A stretch of 64,000 bases of DNA from Streptomyces sp. TG1A-60 (GCF_037201975.1 NZ_CP147520.1:7750001-7814000), one strand, 5' to 3'; numbered from the stretch's first letter, positions 1 to 8,987 are shown. The notes: generated from the sequence alone by a model not told the origin. A program made the numbers and translations.

Positions 1-194
1 AACTGCTCGTCCAGCACCTTGCGGTAGCCGTCCAGTGTGCCGTGGGCGGGGAACAGATCAGGCGGGCTCTTGCGCATGTCCTGTTGGCGGGTGAAGGACA
101 CGTTGAGCATCCAGTAGACCGGGAAGAGCATGATCCCGGTCAGCAGGAGGCCGATCGTCGTCCTTCCCCACGTGCGCCGGCCGTGTCGGTTCAT
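1..194 (-). CDS. Carbohydrate ABC transporter permease, MalG type (N-terminal part only)
   Basis: The first ~64 residues of an inner-membrane permease run off the left edge of the window. The N-terminus is basic (MNRHGRRTWGRTT) and followed by one hydrophobic segment (about residues 12-30, containing LLLTGIMLFPVYWML), then the periplasmic stretch typical of MalG/UgpE proteins. Its ATG overlaps the TGA of the upstream permease by four bases (ATGA), so the two are translationally coupled and probably form the two membrane subunits of one importer. The EAA loop and the rest lie outside the window. Class is inferred from start, topology and context. Confidence 0.8.
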   Translation of the reverse strand, partial: MNRHGRRTWGRTTIGLLLTGIMLFPVYWMLNVSFTRQQDMRKSPPDLFPAHGTLDGYRKVLDEQ

Positions 195-1162
195 GACGAC
201 GCCTGCTTTCTCTGGGCCCGGACGTGGACCAGGCCGAAGACCAGGGCGGCGACGACCAGCAGGTTTCCGACGGCCGCCCCTGTGCCGAAGGCGGGCAGGA
301 GGTTGCCGAAGCCGAGCTGGTAGGACCAGGTGGCGAAGGTGGTGGACGAGTCCGCCGGGCCGCCCTTGGTCATGATCCAGATGATGTCGAAGACCTTGAG
401 CGTGTAGACCAGCCCCAGCAGCAGCGTGATCGCGGACACCGGCCGCAACAGGGGGAATGTGATGCTCCAGAACCGTCGCCAGGCACTCGCCCCGTCCAGG
501 GCGGCGGCCTCGTACAGGCCGGCCGGGATGGACTGCAGGCCGCTGTAGAGCACGACGAGGTTGAACGGCACGCCGATCCAGATGTTGGCGATGATCACGG
601 AGGTCAGCGACCACGAGGGCGACGTCAGCCAGTTCACCGGATCGATACCGACGGTCCCCAACAGCGCGTTGACGACGCCCGATTCGCTGTTGAGCATCCA
701 CGACCAGGTGGAGGCCGACACGATCAGCGGCAGCAGCCAGGGCACCAGGAAGAGGGCCCGCAGGGTGGCGGAGAGCCGGAAGTGCTGGTTGAAGAAGACC
801 GCGAGGGCCAGGCCGATGGCGTACTGGAAGAAGAGGCAGACGGCGGTGAACACGACCGTGTGGAGCAGGGCCGGGGCGAAGGTCGGATCGTCGAGGACGG
901 CCCGGTAGTTCTCCAGGCCCGTGAACGGCGCGTCGCCCTGGACGAAGGAGCGGACGGTGTAGTCGCGCAGACTCAGGTCGAGGTTGCGGTAGAGCGGATA
1001 GGCGTAGAAGAGGACGAGGTACAGGGTCACCGGGGCGAGGAACGCCCAGGCGGCCCACTGCTGGGAGGCGGGGCGGCGCCGTGCCCGGGGCGGTGCGGCG
1101 GGGGCCGCGCCGCTGTGGCCGGGCACGGGCCGGCGGTGCGGCACTTGCGTCGTGTGAATCAT
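191..1162 (-). CDS. Carbohydrate ABC transporter permease, MalF/UgpA type
   Basis: A 323-residue integral membrane subunit of a CUT1-family sugar importer. After a Pro/Arg-rich cytoplasmic N-terminus (1-37) there are six predicted membrane segments. The EAA loop that docks on the ATPase is visible at about residues 218-237 (EAAALDGASAWRRFWSITFP). Length is normal for the family. It lies 22 bp downstream of the solute-binding protein gene and overlaps the next permease by 4 bp, forming an operon SBP-permease-permease. No ATPase gene is in the window. Many Streptomyces sugar importers share the MsiK ATPase encoded elsewhere, and that is the likely arrangement here. The substrate cannot be read from sequence, but the neighbouring hydrolase suggests plant- or microbe-derived oligosaccharides. 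Confidence 0.92.
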   Translation of the reverse strand: MIHTTQVPHRRPVPGHSGAAPAAPPRARRRPASQQWAAWAFLAPVTLYLVLFYAYPLYRNLDLSLRDYTVRSFVQGDAPFTGLENYRAVLDDPTFAPALLHTVVFTAVCLFFQYAIGLALAVFFNQHFRLSATLRALFLVPWLLPLIVSASTWSWMLNSESGVVNALLGTVGIDPVNWLTSPSWSLTSVIIANIWIGVPFNLVVLYSGLQSIPAGLYEAAALDGASAWRRFWSITFPLLRPVSAITLLLGLVYTLKVFDIIWIMTKGGPADSSTTFATWSYQLGFGNLLPAFGTGAAVGNLLVVAALVFGLVHVRAQRKQASS

Positions 1163-1184
1163 CGACGGGCCTCGGAGATCGCCG

Positions 1185-2432
1185 TCACCTGACGGCGGAC
1201 TGGGCGGCGCTCAGCGCGTCCTTCGGGGACTTCGAGCCGCTGAGGGCGGACTGGACGGCCTTCCACATCTGCTCGGAGATCTTCGGGTACCCGGTGCCCA
1301 GATCGTCGCTGGTACGGCCCTTGGCCGCCTTGACCGCCTCCACCCAGGGCTTCAGGTCGGCGTCGGCCGCCACCTGCTTGTCCTGGACCTCGCTGGTGGG
1401 AGCCACATAGGACAGCGTGGTGTCGGTGTCGTACAGGTTCTGGGTGCTGGTCAGGCAGGTCGCCAGTTTCTGGGCGGTGGCGTAGCGGCCGGTGTCGCCC
1501 TGGACCGGGATGGTGACGAATTCGCCGCCGGTCGGGGCGGCGGCGCTGCCGCCGGAGACGCCGGGGACGGGGATGACGCCGTACTCGAAGCCGGCCTTCT
1601 CGGCATGGGTGAGCTGCCAGGTGCCGTTCTCGGCGAAGGCGTAGTCGCCGCTCGCGAACTCCTGCCAACTGGTCGTCTGGGTGTTGTTGATGACCGAGTT
1701 GGGCGCGTACCCCTTCTCCAGCCAGTCGGTCCACAGCGACAGCGCCGAGACGGCCTCGGCGGAGTCGAGGTCGGTCAGCTGAGCGCCCGAGCCCCAGAAC
1801 CAGGGCAGGAACTGGAAGCTGCCTTCCTCCGTGCCGATCGCCGAGAACGTGATGCCCTTCTTGCCCGCCTTCTTCACCTTCTCCAGCGCCGCCGTCAGCG
1901 ACTCCCAGTCCTTGACCGAGGCGATGTCCACGCCCGCGTCCTTGAGGACTTCCTTGTTGTAGTACAGGGCGAGTGTGTTCGCGCCGATCGGCGTGCCGTA
2001 CGTCTTCCCGCCCGACTGGCCGGCCGCGAGGAGGTTGGGGTCGACCTTCGAGGTGTCCAGCTTGTTGTCGTCGGTGCTGGTGAGGACCCCCGCCTCGGCC
2101 AGGGTCGACACCACCGGGTTGTCGACGATGAGGACGTCCGCGGAGTTGTCCTGCTGCGCCGCCAGCAGTGCCTTGTTCGACAGGTCGCTGGTGTCGAACG
2201 CGGTCCGCTTGATCTTCACGCCGGCCGTGGTGCCGCAGTCGTCCAGCAGCTTCGCCCAGTCCGAGCTCTTGTCGAACTGCGGGTACGGGTCCCAGATGGT
2301 GTACGTGCCGCTGTCTGCCGCTTTCGTCCCGGTGCCGCCCGAGCCGGATGCGCAGGCGGTGGCACTGGTGGCGACCGCCAGGGCGGTCAGGACTGCGGCG
2401 GTCAGACGGCGCGGTCTGGAGTAGCTGTTCAT
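1185..2432 (-). CDS. Extracellular solute-binding lipoprotein of a sugar ABC importer
   Basis: A 415-residue family 1 (MalE-like) binding protein, anchored outside the cell as a lipoprotein. Residues 1-25 form a signal peptide (MNSYSRPRRLTAAVLTALAV) ending in a lipobox with Cys after TSATA, followed by a Gly/Ser linker. The mature part shows the family features YNKEVLKDAG and the W-rich substrate cleft (LPWFWGSGAQL). I chose the ATG at 2432 because GAGGAA lies just upstream and the signal peptide begins there; the longer TTG-start frame adds an unlikely 22-residue extension. It is the first gene of the importer operon, downstream of the LacI-type regulator. Confidence 0.93.
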   Translation of the reverse strand: MNSYSRPRRLTAAVLTALAVATSATACASGSGGTGTKAADSGTYTIWDPYPQFDKSSDWAKLLDDCGTTAGVKIKRTAFDTSDLSNKALLAAQQDNSADVLIVDNPVVSTLAEAGVLTSTDDNKLDTSKVDPNLLAAGQSGGKTYGTPIGANTLALYYNKEVLKDAGVDIASVKDWESLTAALEKVKKAGKKGITFSAIGTEEGSFQFLPWFWGSGAQLTDLDSAEAVSALSLWTDWLEKGYAPNSVINNTQTTSWQEFASGDYAFAENGTWQLTHAEKAGFEYGVIPVPGVSGGSAAAPTGGEFVTIPVQGDTGRYATAQKLATCLTSTQNLYDTDTTLSYVAPTSEVQDKQVAADADLKPWVEAVKAAKGRTSDDLGTGYPKISEQMWKAVQSALSGSKSPKDALSAAQSAVR

Positions 2433-2517
2433 CGCGGGTTCCTCTGTTTCTGGCGTGCGGGTGCCGAGGGGCTTCGGGCATGCGGGTGCCGAGGACAAGG
2501 GGTTGCTAGAGCTGGCA

Positions 2518-2546
2518 CGCCGAACGGCACCGATGTGCGGTTCGGG
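2518..2546. promoter_or_regulatory. Possible spread operator half-sites upstream of the binding-protein gene
   Basis: CCGAAC and GTTCGG occur in inverted orientation separated by 13 bp, in the short gap between repressor and binding-protein genes. The same half-sites CGAAC/GTTCG sit 2 bp apart in the three strong palindromes near 3.7-3.9 kb. The difference in spacing, 11 bp, is about one helical turn. This is only suggestive. Confidence 0.25.
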
Positions 2547-2601
2547 TGTTCGGCGGAGTGAGGAAGGGGTGAGGAAGGAGGACGGAGGGTCCGGGGGGTG
2601 G

Positions 2602-3648
2602 TCAGGGCGTCGTGACGGTCCCGGTGTCCACGGGAGGCGGGGCTCCCGCGGGCCCGGTGCTGGCCCGCAGCGAGATCGGCGGTGCGAGCAGGTGGTGCCG
2701 GGGCGGCGCGTCGGGCTCGTCGAGCCGCTCCACCAGCAGGTCGACGGCGAGACGACCCAGCTCGGCCGCCGGTACGTCCGCCGCGGTGAGCTGCGGGGTC
2801 ACCGTCTCCGCCCAGCGGCCGGCCACGACCCCGGTGACGGAGAAGTCGCGCGGCACATGGCGGTCGGCCCGGGCCAGTCCTCGGTAGAGGCCGCCCAGCG
2901 CGGCCTCGTTGAGCGTGACCAGGGCCGTGGTCGCCGGGTCGTCGTGCAGGATCCGTTCCACGCAGGTCTGGCCCGAGGCGGCGTCGTCCCCGCAGCAGTA
3001 GGTCCGGACCGTCAGCCCGCGCTCGGCCGCGGCCTTCGTGAAGCCGTCCAGACCGCGGTGCGCGGACTCGTACCCGGCCCGCAGCAACTGCTCGGGACGG
3101 TTGACGAAGGCGACTCGGCGGTGGCCGAGATCCGCCAGGTGGTGGACGCAACGCTCCACCAGCGCCGTGTGGTCGAGGCCCACCCACCAACCGCCCTCGG
3201 GCCGAGCGGTACGGCCGATGGTGACGGAGGGGAAGCCAAGAGTGGTGAGATGGTCCACCCGGTCGTCCTCCAGCCTGATCTCCATCAGGATCGCGCCGTC
3301 GACCCGCCGCTCGCCCAGCAACCGCTGGAAGGAACGGTCGCTGTCCATGCCGCTGGGAGAGAGCAGCACGTCGTAGTCGTAGGCCGCGGCGGCCTCCACC
3401 ACACTGCCGATGAAGTCCAGTTGCATTCCCGTGTAGTGGTTCCCGGCCGGTGGGAAGACCAGGCCGATCGTGCTGGTCCGCCCGTTGGCCAGGGCACGGG
3501 CACTGGCGCTGGGCCGGTAGCCCAGTTCGTCGACGACCCGCTGGATCCGCCGGCGCGTGTCCTCCGAAACCGGGCGCTTGCCGCTCAGCGCGTAGGACAC
3601 CGTGCTCCGGGAGACACCGGCCCGCCGGGCGATCTCACCGATGTTCAC
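2602..3648 (-). CDS. LacI-family transcriptional repressor
   Basis: A 348-residue DNA-binding regulator with an N-terminal LacI helix-turn-helix (INIGEIARRAGVSRSTVSYAL then RRIQRVVDELGYRPSASARAL hinge region) and a periplasmic-binding-like effector domain. The start is GTG at 3648, seven bases after AAGGAG; a longer open frame upstream lacks a ribosome binding site and would extend in front of the HTH. The gene sits between the importer operon (same strand) and the divergent hydrolase. Perfect palindromes CGAACCGGTTCG lie just upstream of its own start and before the hydrolase, so it most likely represses itself, the hydrolase and possibly the importer, released by a sugar. The ligand is unknown. 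Confidence 0.95.
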   Translation of the reverse strand: MNIGEIARRAGVSRSTVSYALSGKRPVSEDTRRRIQRVVDELGYRPSASARALANGRTSTIGLVFPPAGNHYTGMQLDFIGSVVEAAAAYDYDVLLSPSGMDSDRSFQRLLGERRVDGAILMEIRLEDDRVDHLTTLGFPSVTIGRTARPEGGWWVGLDHTALVERCVHHLADLGHRRVAFVNRPEQLLRAGYESAHRGLDGFTKAAAERGLTVRTYCCGDDAASGQTCVERILHDDPATTALVTLNEAALGGLYRGLARADRHVPRDFSVTGVVAGRWAETVTPQLTAADVPAAELGRLAVDLLVERLDEPDAPPRHHLLAPPISLRASTGPAGAPPPVDTGTVTTP

Positions 3649-3661
3649 GCCGACTCCTTGC

Positions 3662-3675
3662 TCGAACCGGTTCGA
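3662..3675. promoter_or_regulatory. LacI-type operator 1 (TCGAACCGGTTCGA)
   Basis: A perfect 14-bp palindrome 14 bp upstream of the repressor start codon. Even-length palindromes with a central CG are the classic shape of LacI-family operators. Its position suggests autoregulation. Confidence 0.8.
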
Positions 3676-3744
3676 TACCCCGGAGGAGAGTACCGCTCGC
3701 CGGCCGTGAGGGGTGGGATGGGACGAGGATCGCTGGCCGGTCGT

Positions 3745-3756
3745 CGAACCGGTTCG
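3745..3756. promoter_or_regulatory. LacI-type operator 2 (CGAACCGGTTCG)
   Basis: The second perfect copy of the 12-bp core, centred 82 bp from operator 1, in the divergent region between repressor and hydrolase. Confidence 0.8.
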
Positions 3757-3887
3757 CGTGAAGCGAAGGTAGGAACTGCCGGAACATCTGTCAACACCCT
3801 CGCCCACACTTCAGTGATCCTGGCGGAGGCCCGGGAGAACCTGGGGTCGGAGGGATTGCTGGCCGAGTGTCCCGGTGCTAGCTTCGC

Positions 3888-3899
3888 CGAACCGGTTCG
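3888..3899. promoter_or_regulatory. LacI-type operator 3 (CGAACCGGTTCG)
   Basis: The third perfect copy of the core, centred 143 bp from operator 2 and about 220 bp before the hydrolase start. Three spaced copies would allow DNA looping over the divergent promoter region. Confidence 0.8.
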
Positions 3900-4114
3900 A
3901 TGAAGTGATCCTTCCGGCAACCCTGGGCCGCTTCGCACGCGCCGGAGCACAGAGCCGCCGTCCCCGCCCACCTCCTGCCCGTGTGGCGCACGGAATGGAA
4001 CCGGTGCGGCCCGCACCACGTACGCGCCTCCTCACCGGAACGGCATACGGACGAGGAGCCGACCGAGGTGGCCCGACCGGAACCCCGCTACTCAAGGATC
4101 GAGGACGTGAATCC

Positions 4115-7100
4115 ATGCCATCCGCTGACAGATCCGCCCGCCGCCGAACTCCGGCCGCCATGGCCCTGACGCTCGGCGCGGGCCTGCTGGCCGCACCCGC
4201 AGTCCCCGCCCAGGCGGCCGACACGCCCCAGCCCGCCGCCCGCTACACCTTCGATCAGGACGACCTCACCTCCGGCAGCATCACCGACAGCTCCGGCAAC
4301 GGCCTGGCGGCGACCCTGGTGAACGGCTCCACCGCCCGGTCCGTCACGGGCACGGACGGTGGCAAGGCACTGGCCCTGCCCGGCGGGGCACCCACCTCCG
4401 ACGGCGCGTACGTCCGGCTGCCCCGCGAAGTGCTCGCCGACGCCGACGACTTGACGGTCTCGGCCCGCGTGAGGTGGAGCGGCGACACATCGTCCTGGCA
4501 GCGCATCTTCGACCTGGGCACCAACACCACCAAGTACCTCTTCACCACGCCCTACAGCGGCAACGGTCTGCTGCGCACCGCCGTCACCACCGGCGGAGGA
4601 GGTGCGGAGGCACAGGTCAACGGGTACGCGATGCTTCCCGCGGACGCGTGGAAGACCGTCACCGTCACCCTGGACACCTCCGCAGGCCGGGTCACCACCT
4701 ACCTCGACGGCGTGGCGGTCTCCTCCGCCGAGACCGGCGTCAAGGCGAAGGATCTGCTGGACAGTTCGGCCACGGCCGCCGGTTACATCGGCAAGTCCCT
4801 ATGGCCGGACCCGCTGCTCAAGGGCGCGATCGACGACTTCACCGTGTGGCACTCGGCGCTCAGCCCCGAGCAGGTGGCCGGTACGGTCGGGGACGTGCCG
4901 ACCGCCCGGGAACTCTCGAAGACGTCCTTCGACGTCCGTACGACGACCGGGACCGCCCCGTCCCTCCCCGTCGCCGTCCGCTCCTCCTTCTCCGACGGCT
5001 ACGACCGCGACACGCCGATCACCTGGGACACCGTGCCGTCCGAGAAGTACGCCCGGCCGGGGACGTTCACCGTGGCGGGAACCGCGGCCGGGCGCGCCGT
5101 GAAGGCGGCCGTCAGCGTGGTCCGCGAGGGGCAGCTCACCGTCGACCTCGGTTCGGACACCGGCGCCTTCCACGGCGGCGCCTCCGGCACCCTCTACGGC
5201 GTGTACGGACCGGACGTCCCCACCAACAACCTCATGGAGGGCATGGGTCTGCGCACGGTCTCCACCAAGGCGCAGGACGGCCCGCAACACCCCGGCGCCG
5301 ACGCGCTGGAGGTGGTCAAGCCCCTGGCCGACTCCACCGACGGTGATGTGTACATCTACATGACCGACATCCACCGCGGCTTCCCGTACCAGTGGCCGGG
5401 CGACACCCCCGAGGAGAAACTCAAGCTCTACAAGGAGAAGGTCGCGGACCAGGTCGACCAGGTCCTGAAGCTGCCGAAGGAGTACCAGGACAACATCGTC
5501 CTCGTGCCGTTCAACGAGCCCGAGGGCAACATGTTCGGCACCGGCGAGTGGAGCTACGACAAGGTCAGCTGGCTCAACGACCCGGACGACTACTTCGCCG
5601 CCTGGGACGACGTCCACAAGCTCATCAAGAGCAAGATGCCGAGCGCCCGCATCGCCGGCCCCAACACCAGCGTCCTGTACGACCAGGTGAAGGGCTTCCT
5701 CACCCACACCCTGGCCGCCGGTACGCTCCCGGACGTCATCACCTGGCACGAGCTGAGTCACCCGGAGGCGGTGCGCGAGAGCGTCGCCAAGTACCGGGCG
5801 TGGGAGAAGGACCTGTTCCGGGGCACCGACAAGGCGGGTACCGAACTCCCCATCAACATCAACGAGTACGCCTTCAACTACCACACCTCCGTCCCCGGCC
5901 AGATGATCCAGTGGGTGTCCGCGATCGAGGAGTCCAAGGTGGACGCCGACATCGCGTACTGGAACATCGACGGCAACCTCTCCGACTCCGCGGTGCAGTC
6001 CAACCGCGGCAACGGCCAATGGTGGCTGCTGCACGCGTATGCCTCGATGAGCGGCCACACCGTGGAGGTGACCCCGCCGTTCCCCGGCGAGAACTACACC
6101 ATGCAGGGCGTCGCCACGCTGGACGAGAAGAAGCGGCAGGCACGGCTGATCTTCGGCGGTTCCACGGGCGAGGGCCACATCACCTTCGCGGGCGTCCCGA
6201 AGAAGCTCTTCGGCGACCGCGTGCACGCATGGGTGCGGGAGATCGAGTGGAGCGGACAGCTGGGCGACTCCTCCGGCCCGAAGCTGCTCACCGAGACGAA
6301 CCTGACGGTCGGTGACGACGGCACGGTCGTCGTCGGCTTCGGTGAGGGCGGGCTGCCGGCGCTGAAGGAGTCATCGGCGTACGAGATCGTCCTCAGCCCG
6401 GCCGGGAAGGCGAAGGGCACGCAGTCCCCGCCCGTGTCCTGGCAGGCGTCGTACGAGGCGGAGGACGCCGCCCACACCGGGTCCGGCTACTCGAAGAACG
6501 GCCCGGAGGGATCGCCGCGCGACGTGTCGAAGTTCTACACCTCCGGCGGCTACAACGTGGGCGGCCTGCGCACCGGTTCGGACGTCATGCTCGACTTCAC
6601 CGTGGACGTGCCCGAGGACGGCACGTACGACCTGAGCGTCTTCGCCAACTCCCTCAACACCTTCGACAAGGTCAAGGAGCAGGGCCCCACCAACGTCTTC
6701 CTGCGCGTGGACGGCGAGGCGGACAGCGAGCAGGAGCTGTACCTGCCACTGGGCTACAAGTGGGTGGTGTGGGATCACACCGACACCAAGGTCCACCTCA
6801 CCAAGGGCAAGCACACCCTGACGCTCGCCGCGAAGAGCCTCGACGGCAAACGTGCCACCCAGGGCGACGCCGTCGTCGACCGCCTCACCCTCACCCTCCC
6901 CGAGGCTTCGGCCACCACACAGGTGTACGAGGGCGAGTTGGCGTGGCTGGACGGCGGGGCACGGCTCGTTTACGACCTGCCGAAGCAGACCGCAACCCCC
7001 GCCACCGGCTCGGGCGCGGTCCGGCTCGCGAAGGGCCAGACCGCCACGTTCTGGGTCTACTCGCCCGCCGACCGCGAGGCCACCCTCAGGGCGGACACCC

Positions 7101-7777
7101 TCGGCGGCACGGGCGCCCGGCTCTCCGTCAACGGGCACGACGTCCTGCGCCTGGCCAAGGGCAGGAGCAGCGTCGCGGTCTCCCTCTCGGGCGGCGTCAA
7201 CAAGGTGACCCTGACCGGAGGTTCGTCCGCCACCCTCGTCGACCGCCTCTCGGTCACGCCCACCCAGGGCGCGCTCAAGACGCGTACGTACGAGGCGCAG
7301 AGCGCCGAGCTCGCGGGCTCGGCCAAGCTCATCCCGCTCTCCCTGGCCACCGACGGGACGGCGATCACCGGCATCGGCGGCGTCCCCGGCAACGGCAACA
7401 CCGCGACGTTCGCCGTCGATGCCGACCGGGCCGGCCTGTACGCGCTGCGCATCCGCTACTCCAACCCCGAGCAGTCCGAAGCCACCCACTACAACCCGGA
7501 CCCGCTCGCCCGCCACGCCGACATCACCGTCAACGGCGGCGAGAGGCGGCGCGTAGGCTTCCCGCACAGCTTCCACGAGAACAACTTCTGGGAGCTGACC
7601 CTCCCGGTCCACCTCAAGAAGGGGCGGAACACCGTCGCCTTCCGCTCCGAGGAACTGCCGAACTTCGACGGCACCACCTACGCCTCGGACACCTTCCCCG
7701 GGGTACTGCTGCGCTCCCGCTACGCGCCGTTGATCGACCGGATCACCGTCGCGCCCTACGCACGGGAGGTGCGATGA
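4115..7777 (+). CDS. Large secreted multidomain glycoside hydrolase (clan GH-A-like, GH39-type) with LamG and CBM domains
   Basis: A 1220-residue exported enzyme. Residues 1-36 are a signal peptide (MPSADRSARRRTPAAMALTL... ending VPAQAA). A LamG/concanavalin-like domain spans about 45-255, then an Ig-like domain (about 260-335, ITWDTVPSEKYARPGTFTVAG). The catalytic barrel spans about 345-760, with acid/base Glu468 in PFNEPEG and candidate nucleophile Glu584 in NINEYAF; the ~116-residue spacing fits clan GH-A. Two carbohydrate-binding-like modules follow (from YEAEDAAHTG about 785 and YEAQSAELAG about 1055). The ATG at 4115 follows GAGGA and gives a normal signal peptide; the open frame runs 80 codons further upstream without one. 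The substrate is not readable. It is divergent from the LacI repressor and preceded by its operators, so it probably supplies sugar to the adjacent importer. Confidence 0.85.
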   Translation: MPSADRSARRRTPAAMALTLGAGLLAAPAVPAQAADTPQPAARYTFDQDDLTSGSITDSSGNGLAATLVNGSTARSVTGTDGGKALALPGGAPTSDGAYVRLPREVLADADDLTVSARVRWSGDTSSWQRIFDLGTNTTKYLFTTPYSGNGLLRTAVTTGGGGAEAQVNGYAMLPADAWKTVTVTLDTSAGRVTTYLDGVAVSSAETGVKAKDLLDSSATAAGYIGKSLWPDPLLKGAIDDFTVWHSALSPEQVAGTVGDVPTARELSKTSFDVRTTTGTAPSLPVAVRSSFSDGYDRDTPITWDTVPSEKYARPGTFTVAGTAAGRAVKAAVSVVREGQLTVDLGSDTGAFHGGASGTLYGVYGPDVPTNNLMEGMGLRTVSTKAQDGPQHPGADALEVVKPLADSTDGDVYIYMTDIHRGFPYQWPGDTPEEKLKLYKEKVADQVDQVLKLPKEYQDNIVLVPFNEPEGNMFGTGEWSYDKVSWLNDPDDYFAAWDDVHKLIKSKMPSARIAGPNTSVLYDQVKGFLTHTLAAGTLPDVITWHELSHPEAVRESVAKYRAWEKDLFRGTDKAGTELPININEYAFNYHTSVPGQMIQWVSAIEESKVDADIAYWNIDGNLSDSAVQSNRGNGQWWLLHAYASMSGHTVEVTPPFPGENYTMQGVATLDEKKRQARLIFGGSTGEGHITFAGVPKKLFGDRVHAWVREIEWSGQLGDSSGPKLLTETNLTVGDDGTVVVGFGEGGLPALKESSAYEIVLSPAGKAKGTQSPPVSWQASYEAEDAAHTGSGYSKNGPEGSPRDVSKFYTSGGYNVGGLRTGSDVMLDFTVDVPEDGTYDLSVFANSLNTFDKVKEQGPTNVFLRVDGEADSEQELYLPLGYKWVVWDHTDTKVHLTKGKHTLTLAAKSLDGKRATQGDAVVDRLTLTLPEASATTQVYEGELAWLDGGARLVYDLPKQTATPATGSGAVRLAKGQTATFWVYSPADREATLRADTLGGTGARLSVNGHDVLRLAKGRSSVAVSLSGGVNKVTLTGGSSATLVDRLSVTPTQGALKTRTYEAQSAELAGSAKLIPLSLATDGTAITGIGGVPGNGNTATFAVDADRAGLYALRIRYSNPEQSEATHYNPDPLARHADITVNGGERRRVGFPHSFHENNFWELTLPVHLKKGRNTVAFRSEELPNFDGTTYASDTFPGVLLRSRYAPLIDRITVAPYAREVR

Positions 7778-8011
7778 GGTGAACACCACCGGCGGTGACG
7801 CGCCACGCACGAGGTCCGGGTAGCGGGCGCCACGCCCCGACCCCGTTCGACAGGCACGCACCACCCCACGTTCGGTGCCGCGCCAGACGCCCGGGTCCGC
7901 CACGGCCGGCGGATCCGGGCGCCTCACTGTTCGAAGCCGGCGCCGCCCTGTCGACCTCGTCCGGACCGACGCCGGCGTCGGATTCGACAAGGGGAGACGA
8001 TGGTGGTGGTG

Positions 8012-8281
8012 TCATGTCTCATGCCAGGTGCGTTCCCTGCCGAGCTCACCGGGTTCAAGTGAGGGTCGGGAATGGCGGGTGGCGCGGCGTTCGTGCCGGC
8101 GCCGCCGTAGCCAGTCGCCGGCCTCCCCGACCGAGACCAGCAGCGCAGCGGACGCGGCGCAGCGCAGAAGGCCTGTGGGCTGGCCGGTGGCGTGGCCGAG
8201 CAGCCAGAGTATGAGCGTGAGCAAAGCCCACCAGAGGCTGACCGATCTGATCTCGCGCCGCCAGCGCGGCACCCTCGTCAC
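8012..8281 (-). CDS. Small membrane protein
   Basis: An 89-residue protein starting with GTG at 8281, whose start overlaps the TGA of the upstream gene (GTGA), indicating translational coupling. It has two hydrophobic stretches (about residues 15-31, LWWALLTLILWLLGHA, and 38-51, RCAASAALLVSVGE) followed by a basic, Arg/His-rich tail. I do not recognise a family. It is the last gene of a three-gene run of small membrane proteins. The start follows from the overlap and the disappearance of sensible sequence further upstream in this frame. Confidence 0.6.
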   Translation of the reverse strand: MTRVPRWRREIRSVSLWWALLTLILWLLGHATGQPTGLLRCAASAALLVSVGEAGDWLRRRRHERRATRHSRPSLEPGELGRERTWHET

Positions 8282-8574
8282 GATGCGGTGCTCGCTGTGC
8301 GGTGCGCCGCGACGGCCACGAACAGGCATCCGGTGGCGGCCACGATGCCCGCGGTCGCGGTAGCGGCCGAGATGATCGCCGGTGAGGCTTCGACCAGACG
8401 CGGGATCGTGTTGAGGGGCGCGGCGGCGTACCCCGCCAGGAGGGCCCAGCCGCGCGGTCGGGCCGGGGCGAGTCGGGACCGCAGGCGCTCCGGTACGTGG
8501 CCGGTGACCATGGCCAGCCCGGCCGGCAGCAGGGTGAGGGAGAAGAAGGCGAGGCCGATCCAGTGCCAGGTCAT
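8278..8574 (-). CDS. Small membrane protein
   Basis: A 98-residue protein with hydrophobic segments at about 5-24 (IGLAFFSLTLLPAGLAMV), 44-56 and 67-88, so three membrane helices are likely. The start ATG is preceded by AGGAG at about 10 bases. It follows the 55-residue membrane protein by 33 bp and overlaps the 89-residue one by 4 bp. No family recognised; function unknown. Confidence 0.65.
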   Translation of the reverse strand: MTWHWIGLAFFSLTLLPAGLAMVTGHVPERLRSRLAPARPRGWALLAGYAAAPLNTIPRLVEASPAIISAATATAGIVAATGCLFVAVAAHRTASTAS

Positions 8575-8607
8575 GGGGGCGGGGGCTCCTGTGGGTGAGG
8601 GGTCGGG

Positions 8608-8775
8608 TCAGCTGCGGCGGGCTGTGGCGATCATCACGAGTCCGGTGATGAGCGTGGCGAGGCCGAGGAGCAGCAAGGGGAGACCGGGACCGGGCAGGAC
8701 GTACATCGCGGCCCCGGCCAGGGTCAGCAACGCCCCGGCGGCGGACAGGACGACTCCGAAAAGTCGTTCGGACAT
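8608..8775 (-). CDS. Small two-helix membrane protein
   Basis: A 55-residue protein made of two membrane helices separated by a PGPGLP turn (VVLSAAGALLTLAGAAMYVL and LLLLGLATLITGLVMIATA). The ATG at 8775 is chosen because GAGGAG lies seven bases before it; a longer frame adds an 11-residue Thr-rich leader without a site. It leads the run of three co-directional small membrane genes. The helix-PGPG-helix layout resembles the transmembrane PGPGW family, but the last residue of that motif is absent, so the match is tentative. Confidence 0.65.
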   Translation of the reverse strand: MSERLFGVVLSAAGALLTLAGAAMYVLPGPGLPLLLLGLATLITGLVMIATARRS

Positions 8776-8987
8776 GCTGCTCCTCGTGGTGGGCTTGGTG
8801 GTGGTCATGGGCGGGGTTGTGGTGGTGGGCCAGGTGGGCGGCGAGCGCCCGGGTCAGCAGGGACCAGGCCACTGCGGCGGGGGCGGCCTGATGCCGTCCG
8901 AGGAGAATAGCGGCGGCGGTCGCCGTGGCTCCGGCAGCCCACGCCCTCCACCCAGCCGGCCGGCCAGAGCCGTCGGAAACGCCCTGG

